From Phialophora verrucosa (lineage: Eukaryota; Ascomycota; Eurotiomycetes; Chaetothyriales; Herpotrichiellaceae): 64,000 nt of DNA. Location of the stretch: the NCBI GenBank assembly GCA_002099365.1, contig MSED01000015.1, positions 2,356,001 through 2,420,000 on the forward strand. Direction: 5' to 3'. The position numbers were made by a program, and so were the translations under genes. Shown one piece after another: positions 10,797 to 20,761 of this stretch; position 1 is the stretch's first letter; every line of letters starts with the position of its first letter. The notes beneath the pieces are model-generated. The model did no database searches. It saw only the letters and a program-made list of their open reading frames with translations, and was not told where the DNA came from.

Positions 10797-11089
10797 TGTT
10801 AGGAATAGCCCATGTGAATAGGTATAGTGTAGCGATTTAGTAACAACCTAGGGATTAGGTTATTCCTTGACTATCCGTTTTAACTAAGTAGACTCGGAGC
10901 ATGAGAAGAGGAAGAGTCTCCCATGCGGTGAGGGTGCGAGAGATGGGCTTCTACAGTAGCTTATCCGGCTTAGCGGCGAGTGCTGATGTGTCTGTACGGC
11001 GGGCGCTTTGGCCGTTTGTGACAGAACCCTCGAGACCAAAATAAAGACTCTATATGCTATAGAGGCTCAGGAGAGTTGAGTGAGTAACA
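10797..11089. repeat. Possible solo LTR (copia-like ends)
   Basis: A 293-bp stretch begins TGTTAGGAATAG and ends GAGTAACA. The terminal TGTTA/TAACA form a 5-bp inverted pair of the kind that bounds Ty1/copia LTRs. It is less coding-like than its surroundings and has an AATAAA near 11040, as expected of an LTR poly(A) region. It lies exactly where the ENA ATPase relic stops. I see no target-site duplication (TAATA on the left, GGAAA on the right) and no internal element, so this is tentative. Confidence 0.35.
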
Positions 11090-12100
11090 GGAAACAGGCC
11101 AAGTGGGGGTTTCGTTTGTACAGAACTACTTGTACATGGCTGGGCTCGATAGTTATCCAGCTAATTAGCAATCTATAGCGCATGGGCGGAGCCACAGCCG
11201 CTATCACCAATCGCATCTAGATTTCTCTCTCATGTTTACTCGCATCGCACACAGATGTTTATGGATGACAACTACCCACAGAAGGCTACAGGGCGATCAA
11301 ACCCAATCTTCGTGTTCCGAATTCTCGTCTTGGACACTCGAGCACCTTCTGTGGTCTCACTTTCTGCTTTGCATGTTGCGGGACGACGAGGCCTAGTGAA
11401 TTCCTCCAATGAGATACGGCTGAGATATTTAGGGATGCCAGTTCCCCTCCGCCACACCCATGACACATCAGCATCAGCCATTCCAATTGCCGGATGGCGG
11501 AGGAGATCTCTGCTCGCCTGCTCGCCCGCAAGTCCAAGAGTTTCAGGCCCCCATGGGCACCGATCAATGAGTGAGTGTACAGTACGAGTAGCCGATCACT
11601 GCTGGTCGCGTCCGGAGTACTGCACATCCGTTCCAACGGTGCTGCAGCCCTAGATTATAATAGCAACCATGGTGATGACTAGACAATCCCGCTTTCCACG
11701 GTCTTCCAGAGGGCGAGAAATAATACAACTGCGCATAAGCCCTTCGACATTCGTGCCTTTAACAACGGAATTAATAGTGTTTGAGTGTACCTGACGCATC
11801 AATACCCGGCTCACTCACGGCGCTCTCAGCTTCCAAGACTTGAAAGTCGCTCAGGGCGTTTTCCCGGCTCAGCTTCTTGTCAGCTTCGCAAATTAGACAT
11901 TCGTTTAGTGACGGCTCTCAATAAACCCTGTCACCACCGCAGCTCTCTCCTGCGCAATCTGACATCTTGCTGCCTGCCAGCGATAATTTCTCCCTTCTCG
12001 CCATTACATCTGAGGATCATTGACCAATTTTGACCGGCGCCGTCATTGTCGCCTCACATTTCTGTCCCTCACGTCGCTCGTGGTGAACGTCCACCCGACG
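11090..12100. other. Intergenic, no gene seen
   Basis: About 1 kb upstream of the DUF7053 gene, with only short unsupported frames. The pyrimidine-rich final 150 bp (many CTC/CCT runs) looks like a fungal core promoter and leader. Confidence 0.45.
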
Positions 12101-13209
12101 ATGCCCATCATGAAGAAGAAATCCGTCTACACGAATATCACTCCCATCCCCTCCCATATCCCTCGTCAGCTCGCCATCGACATGCTACACAGTCATGGCG
12201 AGATCATTGAACTCAATCCCCTTGTAACCGGCTACAAACCCATTAAAGCTCCTCAGACTGCGCCCGCGGACGAGTTCTTCTCGACCTGGTATGAGATCAA
12301 CGAAAGAATCCAGTATGTGCCGGGGATAGGCAAGGCCGGCGCAGGCAAGATATCGTTCAAGGGATGTTTCCACGATATGCCGTGGGGATTACAGACACAC
12401 GTCTATGCGCCCATGGGTGTTGACTTGCGCAATAAATGGCAGATCCGAGGCAACCAACCCGGCGAGCCTCCCGAGTCAAGGGAGTTGGGAAGCAATGCCC
12501 CGCCCGAAGGCCTGTACTTGCGAGAAGATATCGAGATCAAGTGTAATCCTGCGATGGTGTCTTTCGTGAAGAAGGAGATGAAAGCGGCCTCGAAGACCAT
12601 GGTTGACCGTCTGGTGAAGAAGGCTGAATTGATCGACTCGGGTGTCCTCAGCGCTATGTTCGAGGAGGGAAAGCTGAAGACCTTGAACCCGGCGGACCGG
12701 TCACACACATTCCAACAGCAGGGTCATTACTCACCGTCCTTGCTCTCCCCCATGCCTCAATCCGCATATCCTCAGTCGCCCAGCGTGCCGGGTTTCCAAC
12801 AGTCAGCGTATGCAAGACAATCAATGTACGGCTCGCCCAGTCCACAGCCACAATATGCGCAGGCGCCACCTTCACAAGGCCTCGCTATTGAAATGCCTGG
12901 AAGCACACATTTCGTCCAGCAACCACCACCACCACAATCGCAGTTGCACCCGAACCACCGGTTCTCGTCCGCTGTTTCCGAGCTGTCGGCCAGCTCACCG
13001 AACCAGAGTGACTTTCCGCACCAAAGCAGCCAGTCTGATCGCCAGAGCTACACAGAGTCTGTGAGCTCAATGCCCAGTTCTGTAGCCCGGCCCGGTGGCA
13101 TGGCGTCTCCTGGTCTCGAAAAGCGAACCTTTGTTGCTGAGCTGCCGGCCAATAATGGACCTGCACCGGAGAGGTCGCCCAGAACTCCAGATCCGAATCA
13201 CATGTCGGC

Positions 13210-13242
<33 letters not shown>

Positions 13243-13282
13243 ATACAGATACAATCCTCAGGACTACGCACGGATGTCATGA
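12101..13282 (+). CDS. DUF7053-family fungal protein with Gln/Pro/Ser-rich tail
   Basis: Single exon, 393 aa. The N-terminal ~200 residues (MPIMKKKSVYTNITPIPSHIPRQ, then the DEFFSTWYEINERIQYVPG and GKISFKGCFHDMPWGLQTH segments) match the globular fungal domain catalogued as DUF7053. This domain resembles a START/SRPBCC-like lipid-handling fold only by inference. Residues ~230-393 are low complexity, rich in Ser, Pro and Gln, with a polyglutamine run near the end encoded by mixed CAG/CAA codons (about 13210-13241). The molecular function is unknown. An in-frame TTG extension upstream is ignored because ATG 12101 starts the conserved block. No signal peptide or membrane segment is seen. Confidence 0.83.
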
Positions 13283-14121
13283 GGCCATGTGTGAAATATA
13301 CCCCCAGTGCGACGAATTCTCTATCGACGATCTTTGAAGCCATGTACATTTGAATGTTATGAACTGGGTTCCAGTTACTGCGCACTTAAATGCCTTTTTC
13401 TTTCCCACTCATCAGTTTTAATGAACCGCGGTGCTCCTCCGAAGGACTACATAACTCTCTCCCACAGAGTTGTCCTCCTATTGGCTGCTTTCAACCTCTG
13501 AGAGGTCTTTTTCACTACGAACTCACTTGGCGGGAAGCCAACTGCGCTCGGATTGAAAGTTGCCGTAAGATTGTGTCCAATCTGGCTGCGTACCGCTGGA
13601 GATATGCGATGAGGAATTGCGTGCGACCCGTATGGCATGGGTATTTGGCGGATATGGCGCAGCGCCCAAATATGTATCGAGCAATCTAGACGCACGAGTT
13701 CAAATGGCTCCTTTTCCATCTGCACGTCGACATGATCTGCGATATAACCGTGCTCCAAGTCGATCCTCACCATCCATTTGAAACCAGACCAAGAATCACG
13801 TGTGCGGGTTCGGCCACGACCTCGGTTACGCAGGGCGAATCCACGACGAACTGGCACTGACTCGACTTCGGGGATTCTGATTCAGAAGCCATGGGCAACC
13901 CTTCAAATATGCATTTCCCTCCCTCGAGGTATCGGAATGGCTGTTCTACCAAGCGATTCCAGGTGCTTTGAAACACACCGGGCGCAGCCATATTGAGAAC
14001 TGGCTGGGACTCGGGAGTTTTCTTGCGACAGGCCAAGATATAGTTATTTACTTCCAGAGCGAAGGAACCAGACGAGTTTCCAAAAAGGCTCGAAGGGCAG
14101 GCCTTCCACGGCCTACCTACG
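13283..14121. other. Intergenic upstream of copper ATPase; may hide a 5' exon
   Basis: About 840 bp. The ATPase frame stays open upstream of its first ATG back to an in-frame TAG at 14041-14043. There is a possible acceptor, ACTTCCAG, at about 14050-14057. One or more 5' exons coding for the start of a first metal-binding domain could therefore lie here, but no confident donor and start were found. Confidence 0.35.
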
Positions 14122-16812
14122 ATGGCGTGCTGCGTCTTCACCGCGTACATCATGAGCCGAATCATCAAGGCCTGCGAGCTGTTTGATGTTCGTCTCCTCG
14201 AGGTTAAGTATAATGACTCCGACTCTGATGCATATTCGGCCACTGGCTTCCAGCCCGTCTTCGACAAGCGGACAGTCACTACACTGGTAGCAGCCGCCAC
14301 CATCAGTGACGCCCGCGAGAAACAAAGTCCTGCTCAAGCCGACCAATGGGCAACCGTTCGACTGCTGATAACTGGCATGACTTGCTCTGCCTGTGTGTCA
14401 ACACTTACGCAGGCATTGACGTCCCATCCATCCATCTCGCGCACCAAAATCTCTCTGCCATTGTCCCGCGCGACGGTAGTCTTCGACCCGCGAAAGGCAT
14501 CGATAGCGGACTTGATTTCTGCTATTGAGGACGTAGGCTATGGTGCCGAAGTACTTCAACAGGGCAATGGCGGATCTGAACAGAATCTGCGACTCATACA
14601 GAGTGAAGAAGAGCTGCAGGCTCTCAAGAATGCGTTCAACGGTGCTGCAAAATGGGCAACGGTTATTTCAGTGCTCGACTGGATGACGAAGGTCGCGGTA
14701 GAAGGCCAACTTCAGCGGCTACTGGTCCCTCTTTCCCACCTCGGCGCGCTGGCCGTCGCGTGTCACGTTCAAAGAACTCATGCCAGATGGATCCACCGCA
14801 ACGCTTGGGTGAGCTCCTCTCGTAGACGACTTCAGCTGCCGAATCTGAACATGGATTCTTTGCTGTCAGTTTCACTCAGCCTGAGCATCATCCTGTCACT
14901 CTTCAATATGGCGCTGGATGGTCCAGCCAATCCGCAGACGAAAACGTACTTTGCGACGGCGTCTTTTCTGACTGTCGTGATTAGTGGAGGAAGGTACCTC
15001 GATGTTACACTGAAGAGGCAAGGTGCAACATCATTCGCCCGTCTTTACGGGCTTCAGAGAGAAATCGAAATGGGGATGGTGATGGTAGAAGGCCCGTTGC
15101 GCCGGAATGGAGATGAAGCCCAGGGCGATACGTGTGAAGCGGTCCTATCTCCGTGTCCGTCAAGTCTCCTCGCACCTCTCGACACGTACCACATTCCACC
15201 CCAAAGCCTCATCCCGTGCAATAGCTACATTGTCAAGGGGAGTTCACTGATCGACGAGTCCAATATGACTGGCGAGTCGGCGCCGGTTCGAAAGACAGTC
15301 GGCGACATGGTCATGTCGGGTACGCGTAATTTGTCTGCTGGGGTGGTCGCAGTCGTCCTGAAGGAGCAGAGCGAATCCAGTCTGGAGAAGTTGGTTCAAA
15401 GCATCGAAGAGGCGACTGAGAATAGATATAACGGCGCAGGCTCTGGCAACGGCGCGGGCTCTGGGGTTGCCGACGCGATGATGAGATATTTTGTCTCGGC
15501 GGTTCTCATCCTCACTGCCGTAGGATTTGTCGCGACTTACAGTCTGTCACCACACTGTTTGCCGCTTATCGATCGAGTCAATTTGGCATGTGAGCGAGCA
15601 ATGGCGATTCTTGCAGCGGCTTGCCCGTGCGCCATCGGCCTTGCCAACCCCTCTGCCATCATGGCCGGCATTGATGCGGCTTACTTAAATGGGGTGCTAC
15701 TGCCCGGCGGCGCCAGAGCTCTTGAAAACCTAGCTCGTCTTACCAATCTGGTGCTGGACAAGACGGGGACGCTGACTGAAGGAAAGCTGCAGGTTTCAGA
15801 GGCTTTTTTTGCCGAGCTGCTCAGGTCGGATCCCAAGAAGATGATGTTATGCTACAGTCTCGTCAGTGCGGCGGAAAGGGATGAGGCGCAGACGCATCCA
15901 GTGGCACGAACGGTGTTTCAATGGTGTGTCAAGCAGCTTCAAGCGTCGCCTCACTTGGCCGAAGGGACAGTCCAAGCAGGCACTTCGCCGACTCGAAATG
16001 TCTCCAATGCCACAGGAAAAGGTGTGATTGCGGAGGTGCAGGGGCACGACAACATGTGGTACACCGTGCATATCGGCAGCAAGCGCTTTCTGTCCGACCA
16101 CGATATCTACCCTGCGCCCTCGACACAGCTGGCCACTGCCCGGGGAAGAACGCAGGTGCATTTTGGCATTGATGGCAGATATGCAGGCAGTTTCGTGCTG
16201 CAAGACACCATACGTCAGAACGCATCTGCTGTGGTTGAGTCGCTGAAGGGCCTTGGACTCAGCTTGACGATGCTGACTGGCGACTCGGAGCTCGAAGCCC
16301 ACCGAGTATCATCGCAGCTGCACATTCCAGTTCTGGCGGCGACATCACTTCCCCACGAGAAGAGGGACCTGGTTATCGCGCTGCAGCGAGCCTCTTCAAG
16401 GGACACAACGGACAATATTGTGGCAATGCTAGGCGACGGTTTGAACGATGGACCAGCACAAGCTGCCGCCGACGTCGGCATTCTGTTTTCGTCTTTTCCT
16501 CTATCCTCCCGCTCCTCGGGCTCGGCATCCTCTTTGGCAGTAGGCACCTCGGCGGCTGATGTGATTGTCATGACGTCCGACCTCGCGGCGGTGCCGAAGC
16601 TCATCGCCATTGCAAGAAAAACATTGGCGCAGGGAAGATGGAATACACGGTGGGCGGTGCTGTACAATGCAATTGCAATTGCACTGGCCATGGGTGTGGG
16701 CCAGTCCTTTGGATTGAAGAGTCCTGATGCATCGTCTGCCGGGATGATGATGGCATTTTCGAGTATTACTGTGTTGGCCATGAGCTTACATTTGCGTCAG
16801 CGACTCGTCTGA
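14122..16812 (+). CDS. Copper-transporting P1B-type ATPase (CCC2-like)
   Basis: Uninterrupted frame of 896 aa. A heavy-metal-associated domain has GMTCSAC at 85-91 (Cys88, Cys91). The actuator TGES is at 383-386, the intramembrane metal site CPC at 501-503, and the phosphorylation site DKTGT at 546-550 (Asp546). The P1B His-Pro motif is H592-P593, TGD at 719-721 and GDGLND at 771-776. YN (848-849) and MAFSS in the last two helices are the Cu(I) (P1B-1) signature residues. It should pump Cu+ into the secretory pathway or out of the cell. Residues 11-30 look like the second half of another metal-binding domain whose CxxC half is missing, so the N-terminus may be incomplete or degenerate. There is a single complete HMA domain. 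Confidence 0.92.
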   Translation: MACCVFTAYIMSRIIKACELFDVRLLEVKYNDSDSDAYSATGFQPVFDKRTVTTLVAAATISDAREKQSPAQADQWATVRLLITGMTCSACVSTLTQALTSHPSISRTKISLPLSRATVVFDPRKASIADLISAIEDVGYGAEVLQQGNGGSEQNLRLIQSEEELQALKNAFNGAAKWATVISVLDWMTKVAVEGQLQRLLVPLSHLGALAVACHVQRTHARWIHRNAWVSSSRRRLQLPNLNMDSLLSVSLSLSIILSLFNMALDGPANPQTKTYFATASFLTVVISGGRYLDVTLKRQGATSFARLYGLQREIEMGMVMVEGPLRRNGDEAQGDTCEAVLSPCPSSLLAPLDTYHIPPQSLIPCNSYIVKGSSLIDESNMTGESAPVRKTVGDMVMSGTRNLSAGVVAVVLKEQSESSLEKLVQSIEEATENRYNGAGSGNGAGSGVADAMMRYFVSAVLILTAVGFVATYSLSPHCLPLIDRVNLACERAMAILAAACPCAIGLANPSAIMAGIDAAYLNGVLLPGGARALENLARLTNLVLDKTGTLTEGKLQVSEAFFAELLRSDPKKMMLCYSLVSAAERDEAQTHPVARTVFQWCVKQLQASPHLAEGTVQAGTSPTRNVSNATGKGVIAEVQGHDNMWYTVHIGSKRFLSDHDIYPAPSTQLATARGRTQVHFGIDGRYAGSFVLQDTIRQNASAVVESLKGLGLSLTMLTGDSELEAHRVSSQLHIPVLAATSLPHEKRDLVIALQRASSRDTTDNIVAMLGDGLNDGPAQAAADVGILFSSFPLSSRSSGSASSLAVGTSAADVIVMTSDLAAVPKLIAIARKTLAQGRWNTRWAVLYNAIAIALAMGVGQSFGLKSPDASSAGMMMAFSSITVLAMSLHLRQRLV

Positions 16813-17263
16813 GAAGGATTGAACATCAGCAACAAGACCTTGCGAGGCCTAAGCGAAATTACTCGAGTGCAACTAGAGATGGACAAAAGCAAGATTTGAA
16901 CGTCTCAGCGAGAATGCGCTTTTCCGAAAACGAGCCAGTATTGGCTGAGTTCAAACTTTGCAGTGACGCTGGCGCAGAGCAATGACTTTCGATGACGACT
17001 CCTGGACACTCGAAACGTGTACGGAAATGGCTGCTGGTCCTCAGGGAGGAGATGCGGCAAATCAACGACATTGAATGGTACAAAGTGTCACCGGAACGAC
17101 ATGATGCAGCCAATGAATTTACCCATGCCTACTTTGGTTGATATTACCTTCGGGTGTGCTAATGTACGAAACGACAGACCCTTGGTTGTGAACTACCACC
17201 ACCACTGGCTCGTCAATCTTATCACGAACAAGGCACGAGGTTGCTCGATTTGCCACGTCCATA

Positions 17264-17279
17264 GTACGAGTACTCGTAC
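17264..17279. repeat. Perfect 16-bp palindrome GTACGAGTACTCGTAC
   Basis: The sequence equals its own reverse complement. The same core recurs as TACGAGTACTCGTA at 17901-17914 and in many partial copies over the next 2 kb. It could be a dyad protein-binding site, a remnant of a miniature element, or a genome-wide simple motif. Confidence 0.8.
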
Positions 17280-17900
17280 ACGGTAAGATTTACGAGTTGC
17301 TCTTCTCTCAGCTCTTGTGGAACCGTTGCTGCGGTGAGATCTACACGCGGGAGACCAGTGAGAGTAGACAGTGTACACTCAATGCTGAAGAGTAGTCTCA
17401 TTGGCCTAGGCAGCGGATAAGAAACATCTAAGACCTGGCATGGTGGCACCAGTAGCACGCACGGGATGGCCTTCGGACAAACGAAGATGTGCTTGCTCTG
17501 TAACTCGTACGGAGCACTGTGGTGGAGAGTCTGGAGTGCGCCTGTCCGTGGTAGAAATAATCTATCATCTGTCGAGCAGTACTCCGTAATTACCCTGGTA
17601 CGAGTATGAGTCTGCCGGATTTCAGGACTTGAAGACCTCTGACATGACTCGTCTCACTTCGAGTAGGCGGTAGTAGTAGAGGGTGATGTGTTTCCAATCT
17701 CTAATATCATCCACTCGGCGTGTCAGCTCGACCCGGCAGGCAGCAGACAGGAAGGTACATACATATGTAGAGATGGTACCGAGTAGGAGTACGGCCACGA
17801 CTACGAGTGCACAATAGTGCTGTGCATAGAGACGATGCTTCCTCGCAGCTACGAGGATAAAGTTACTCCATGCGTAGATCAGTATAATTAGAGGACATGC

Positions 17901-17914
17901 TACGAGTACTCGTA
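17901..17914. repeat. 14-bp palindrome TACGAGTACTCGTA
   Basis: Second perfect copy of the palindromic core found at 17264, flanked by unrelated sequence, so it is a dispersed site rather than a tandem array. Confidence 0.8.
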
Positions 17915-18736
17915 CAAGCAAGTGCCTTGTCGCGCTTGTTCACCTGTGCCTTGTGCCTACTCGTCCTCGTCCTCGTGCTCGTAACTCGAACAGTCGCAAA
18001 GGCGACATCATGTGTCTCAGTTCAAGCCACTGGTGGCACAGTCCCGCGTAGATCCCAACGGCCTCGTCTCCACCATGATCGACGCCGAAGCCTCCGAGGC
18101 GCAGGGAAGAAGAGTCGACGGTTTCCTACGAGGACGTACAGTATGTATGTATTAGCAGGATCTACGTGCTCGCGCGAGTATGCAAGGAACAGTCCGCGTT
18201 TTAATTCCCCGCGTCATTTTCGCTGAGCAGGTGGTGCCGAGTGAGCAAGACCAAGCGCCTCGTCCTGTTTAATTTCAGGCACGTCTTGCCTTTTCCTTCC
18301 TGCCTGGTCCATACAAGGACCTACTACATTCGAGTACAAGTACGGGTTACTACTACTCGAAATTGCCTGCCAAAGCGCTGTCGATCGACACAGAACCCAT
18401 GATTCGTTACGATATCCAGATGGCATTCGTCCCAGGTGTAATCGTACCCGTGCTTCTAGTACTGCTCGGTTCTCCTTCAATCACCTCACACCTCATACTC
18501 ATACTCGTCCCCGTCCCGTCAGACCCCTGTGTCCAACGGCCGAAAGGGCTGATTCACGAGTACTCCAAGGCGCCGTTCTACTGATCTACGGATCTGCTGA
18601 TCGCCAACACCATTTCGCAGATCAGCGCGGCACTGCTCCACCAGCACAGGGCAATGTCCTCGCGTCGTTTGCGGTCGCGGCTGCGCGGTTCAACCAAAAC
18701 TTGGACGGTCTGTCTTCTCCATTGTGTTTCACCCTG

Positions 18737-18805
18737 TTTCCTGTCCCTGTCCTTGTCCCTGTCCTGGTCCTGGTCCTTGTTCCTGGTCTTGGTCTTGGTC
18801 CCGTT
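18737..18805 (+). repeat. Degenerate hexanucleotide tandem repeat (CTGTCC/TGGTCC)
   Basis: About eleven imperfect units of the form (C/T)(T)(G)(T/G)(C/T)C run across this 69-bp stretch, giving a strongly strand-biased T/C/G tract with almost no A. It lies in gene-free sequence. Confidence 0.7.
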
Positions 18806-19242
18806 CATCTTGGTGCCGTGTCTACGAGTCCATAATCAATACCGTGTATTCGTACTGACCGAGGCCATAAACATCACGCGTGTGAGTACCAACACTACAT
18901 GTCGAGCGCGAGTACAAGCACCAGAGGCAGAGAAATATCATTTCTGTGCGACGCCATTGCGCGCGCCGGGGAACGGGCTGCGAGCGAACGGTTACAGTGT
19001 TCAGTGGACTGCGCACGCCTGGTAAATTCTAGCTTCATCCGAGTAGTCGACTGAGTATCCCTACGTACTGTAACTCGTCCCATACTCCCTACGATGCCAT
19101 TTCTGCCAATGATCCATCTGGCACTGGCTCATCTCGGCGATTTGCCTCTTCGAGTCTACCGTAAAGTCTACGGTAAAAATCCACACCAGGATCATGCATG
19201 GCATTGTGCTAGAAACTCCATATCATGTCTCGCAACAGCAGG

Positions 19243-19267
19243 AGTACGAGTACGAGCTACTCGTACT
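19243..19267. repeat. Inverted repeat, 10-bp arms with CGAGC loop
   Basis: The arms AGTACGAGTA and TACTCGTACT pair perfectly around a 5-nt centre. It belongs to the same motif family as the palindromes at 17264 and 17901. Confidence 0.75.
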
Positions 19268-19646
19268 GTGGACCGACTCCCGAGTCGCCGGTTCCCTGTT
19301 CGACTGACTAAGGGAAATTGTATGTTGACCCTTGCAAGCGATCGACGCAGGTACTACATCCTCGTGCCTCTCGAGTCCATGCTTTCTCCAGCTTTCGCCC
19401 ATGACATGACGTCGATCAGTGCATAAGGTACGATGGAGCCTTGCAGGGACGCGCAGAGACTTGCTCGTGGAAATCATGGCAGCAGAGTTGGGCTGATGAT
19501 CGTCGTCATTTACAGACGACTTCCGAGCTGAACACTTGGAAGATCCTGGATGAATGGAGTGGCTCATGTCTCAACCGTAGGGTCGATCGATCCCAGGGTT
19601 CAGTGAGCCTGCCACTCGAGCTCTGGCGAGGAAGGCAAGTATCGTG

Positions 19647-19653
19647 TATAAAG
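19647..19653 (+). promoter_or_regulatory. TATA-box-like element of the hydrophobin gene
   Basis: TATAAAG lies 175 nt before the hydrophobin ATG. It is followed by a CT-rich leader ending ATCGAAA directly before the start. Strong TATA boxes suit a highly expressed surface-protein gene; transcription start is not shown. Confidence 0.45.
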
Positions 19654-19821
19654 TCGACACAACCCATCTGGCGATTTCTCTAACCATCGCAGCTCCAAAC
19701 GCACCTTAGTCCATCTCAGCCTCTTATCACTCACCAGGTCCAGCCGGCTCTCCAACAATAACATCTCAAGTCATCCTCTCCACTTCTCCCCCGAACACTC
19801 CATCTCGAATCCACATCGAAA

Positions 19822-20277
19822 ATGTACTACTCTACCATCGTCATTGCTGTAGCCGGTGTGAGCACCGCGCTGGCATCCGCCATCCCAGGCAAGAGTACGC
19901 TCATGGACCGTCAAGCCGCCGTCACTCTTTGCACCGGCGCCGACAGTTCTGCTGTCTGCTGCGCCACGGATGTACTCGGAGTGGCTGATCTGGATTGTGC
20001 ACCACGTATGTCCATCCCCAAATACACACTCCCTGCAATATGTGAAGGGCGAAAGGATAGACTGACATGCTCGTTACTACCAAACAGCGCCAACTCCCCC
20101 TACAAGCACCGACGACTTCACCAACATTTGCGCCGCCATCGGCCAGCAGGCCCGGTGCTGCTTGTTGCCTATTGTGAGTTGTGGCCCTTGGTGTGTAGTG
20201 CTCTGGGAAAGAAACGCATCACTGACGTCCCTGGACAGCTTGAACAGGGTCTCATCTGCACGAGCCCCGGCAAGTAG
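19822..20277 (+). CDS. Class II hydrophobin
   Basis: Exons 19822-20005, 20088-20173 and 20239-20277 (introns 82 and 65 nt; donors GTATGT and GTGAGT) give 102 aa. A signal peptide covers about residues 1-20 (IVIAVAGVSTALASA). The eight cysteines fall at 37, 46, 47, 59, 76, 85, 86 and 97, giving the spacing C-8-CC-11-C-16-C-8-CC-10-C that defines class II hydrophobins. The tail is short and there is no extra domain. These secreted proteins self-assemble at air-water interfaces and coat hyphae or spores. The intron positions between the cysteine pairs fit known hydrophobin genes. The unspliced frame runs to the same stop but encodes the wrong protein after Cys59. Confidence 0.93.
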   Translation: MYYSTIVIAVAGVSTALASAIPGKSTLMDRQAAVTLCTGADSSAVCCATDVLGVADLDCAPRMSIPKYTLPAICEGRKDRLTCSLLPNSANSPYKHRRLHQHLRRHRPAGPVLLVAYCELWPLVCSALGKKRITDVPGQLEQGLICTSPGK

Positions 20278-20761
20278 ACGGCGGAGATCATTGATGGACG
20301 CCCAACAGGACTATTGCCTGTTGCTACTGGTTTGGATGGGAGAATTGAGTAGCATTGCACCTCGATTTGGGAGAGGTCGCGTGCATAGGGGCGGCGGCTG
20401 TATGGGGTTGATGTCGGTGATGCATGCATGGTCCGGGCATTGTATGAAGCAAAGAGTGGGTGGACTGTCTCACTGTCTCTGGTTGGCGTATTAGTGCCGC
20501 ACCAAAAGTACCCCGGGGGTCGTAATACAATTGAATTTGTCGCTCGCTCGCTCCGCTTGGTTTGATTTTCCAGGTCGTGTTGTCATTGGATTCGAACACA
20601 AGCACGGAGCAGAAGCTGGAGGTGCCGCTTCCTTGAATGTAGGGAGCTGAGACCGCGGCGAACACGGTCCACAGCCTGCAGATCAAGCATTGGCTGAATC
20701 GAGTATCCGCTTCAGTACAAGACACAATAGGTGCCTGTGGTACGGTGTTGGATCCGCCCAC
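20278..20761. other. Convergent 3' region, hydrophobin / DUF7703
   Basis: 484 bp between two facing stop codons. Nothing recognisable apart from presumed 3' untranslated sequence. Confidence 0.5.

Larger units (their letters stand above)
16813..19821. other. 3-kb gene desert rich in TACGAGTA/TACTCGTA palindromes
   Basis: No frame in this stretch has a recognisable domain. It is marked by repeated GAGTAC/GTACTC words: a perfect 16-bp palindrome GTACGAGTACTCGTAC at 17264-17279, a 14-bp one at 17901-17914, and a hairpin with 10-bp arms at 19243-19252 and 19258-19267. Many half sites lie near 17599, 17783, 18325, 18555, 18905 and 19041. A degenerate CTGTCC/TGGTCC hexamer array is at about 18737-18805. 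The final ~200 bp is the hydrophobin promoter. Confidence 0.6.

Noticed and set aside
13767..14303. 178-codon frame (-) overlapping the start of the copper ATPase
   Set aside because: Antisense to a well-supported gene in its right half and has no features of its own.
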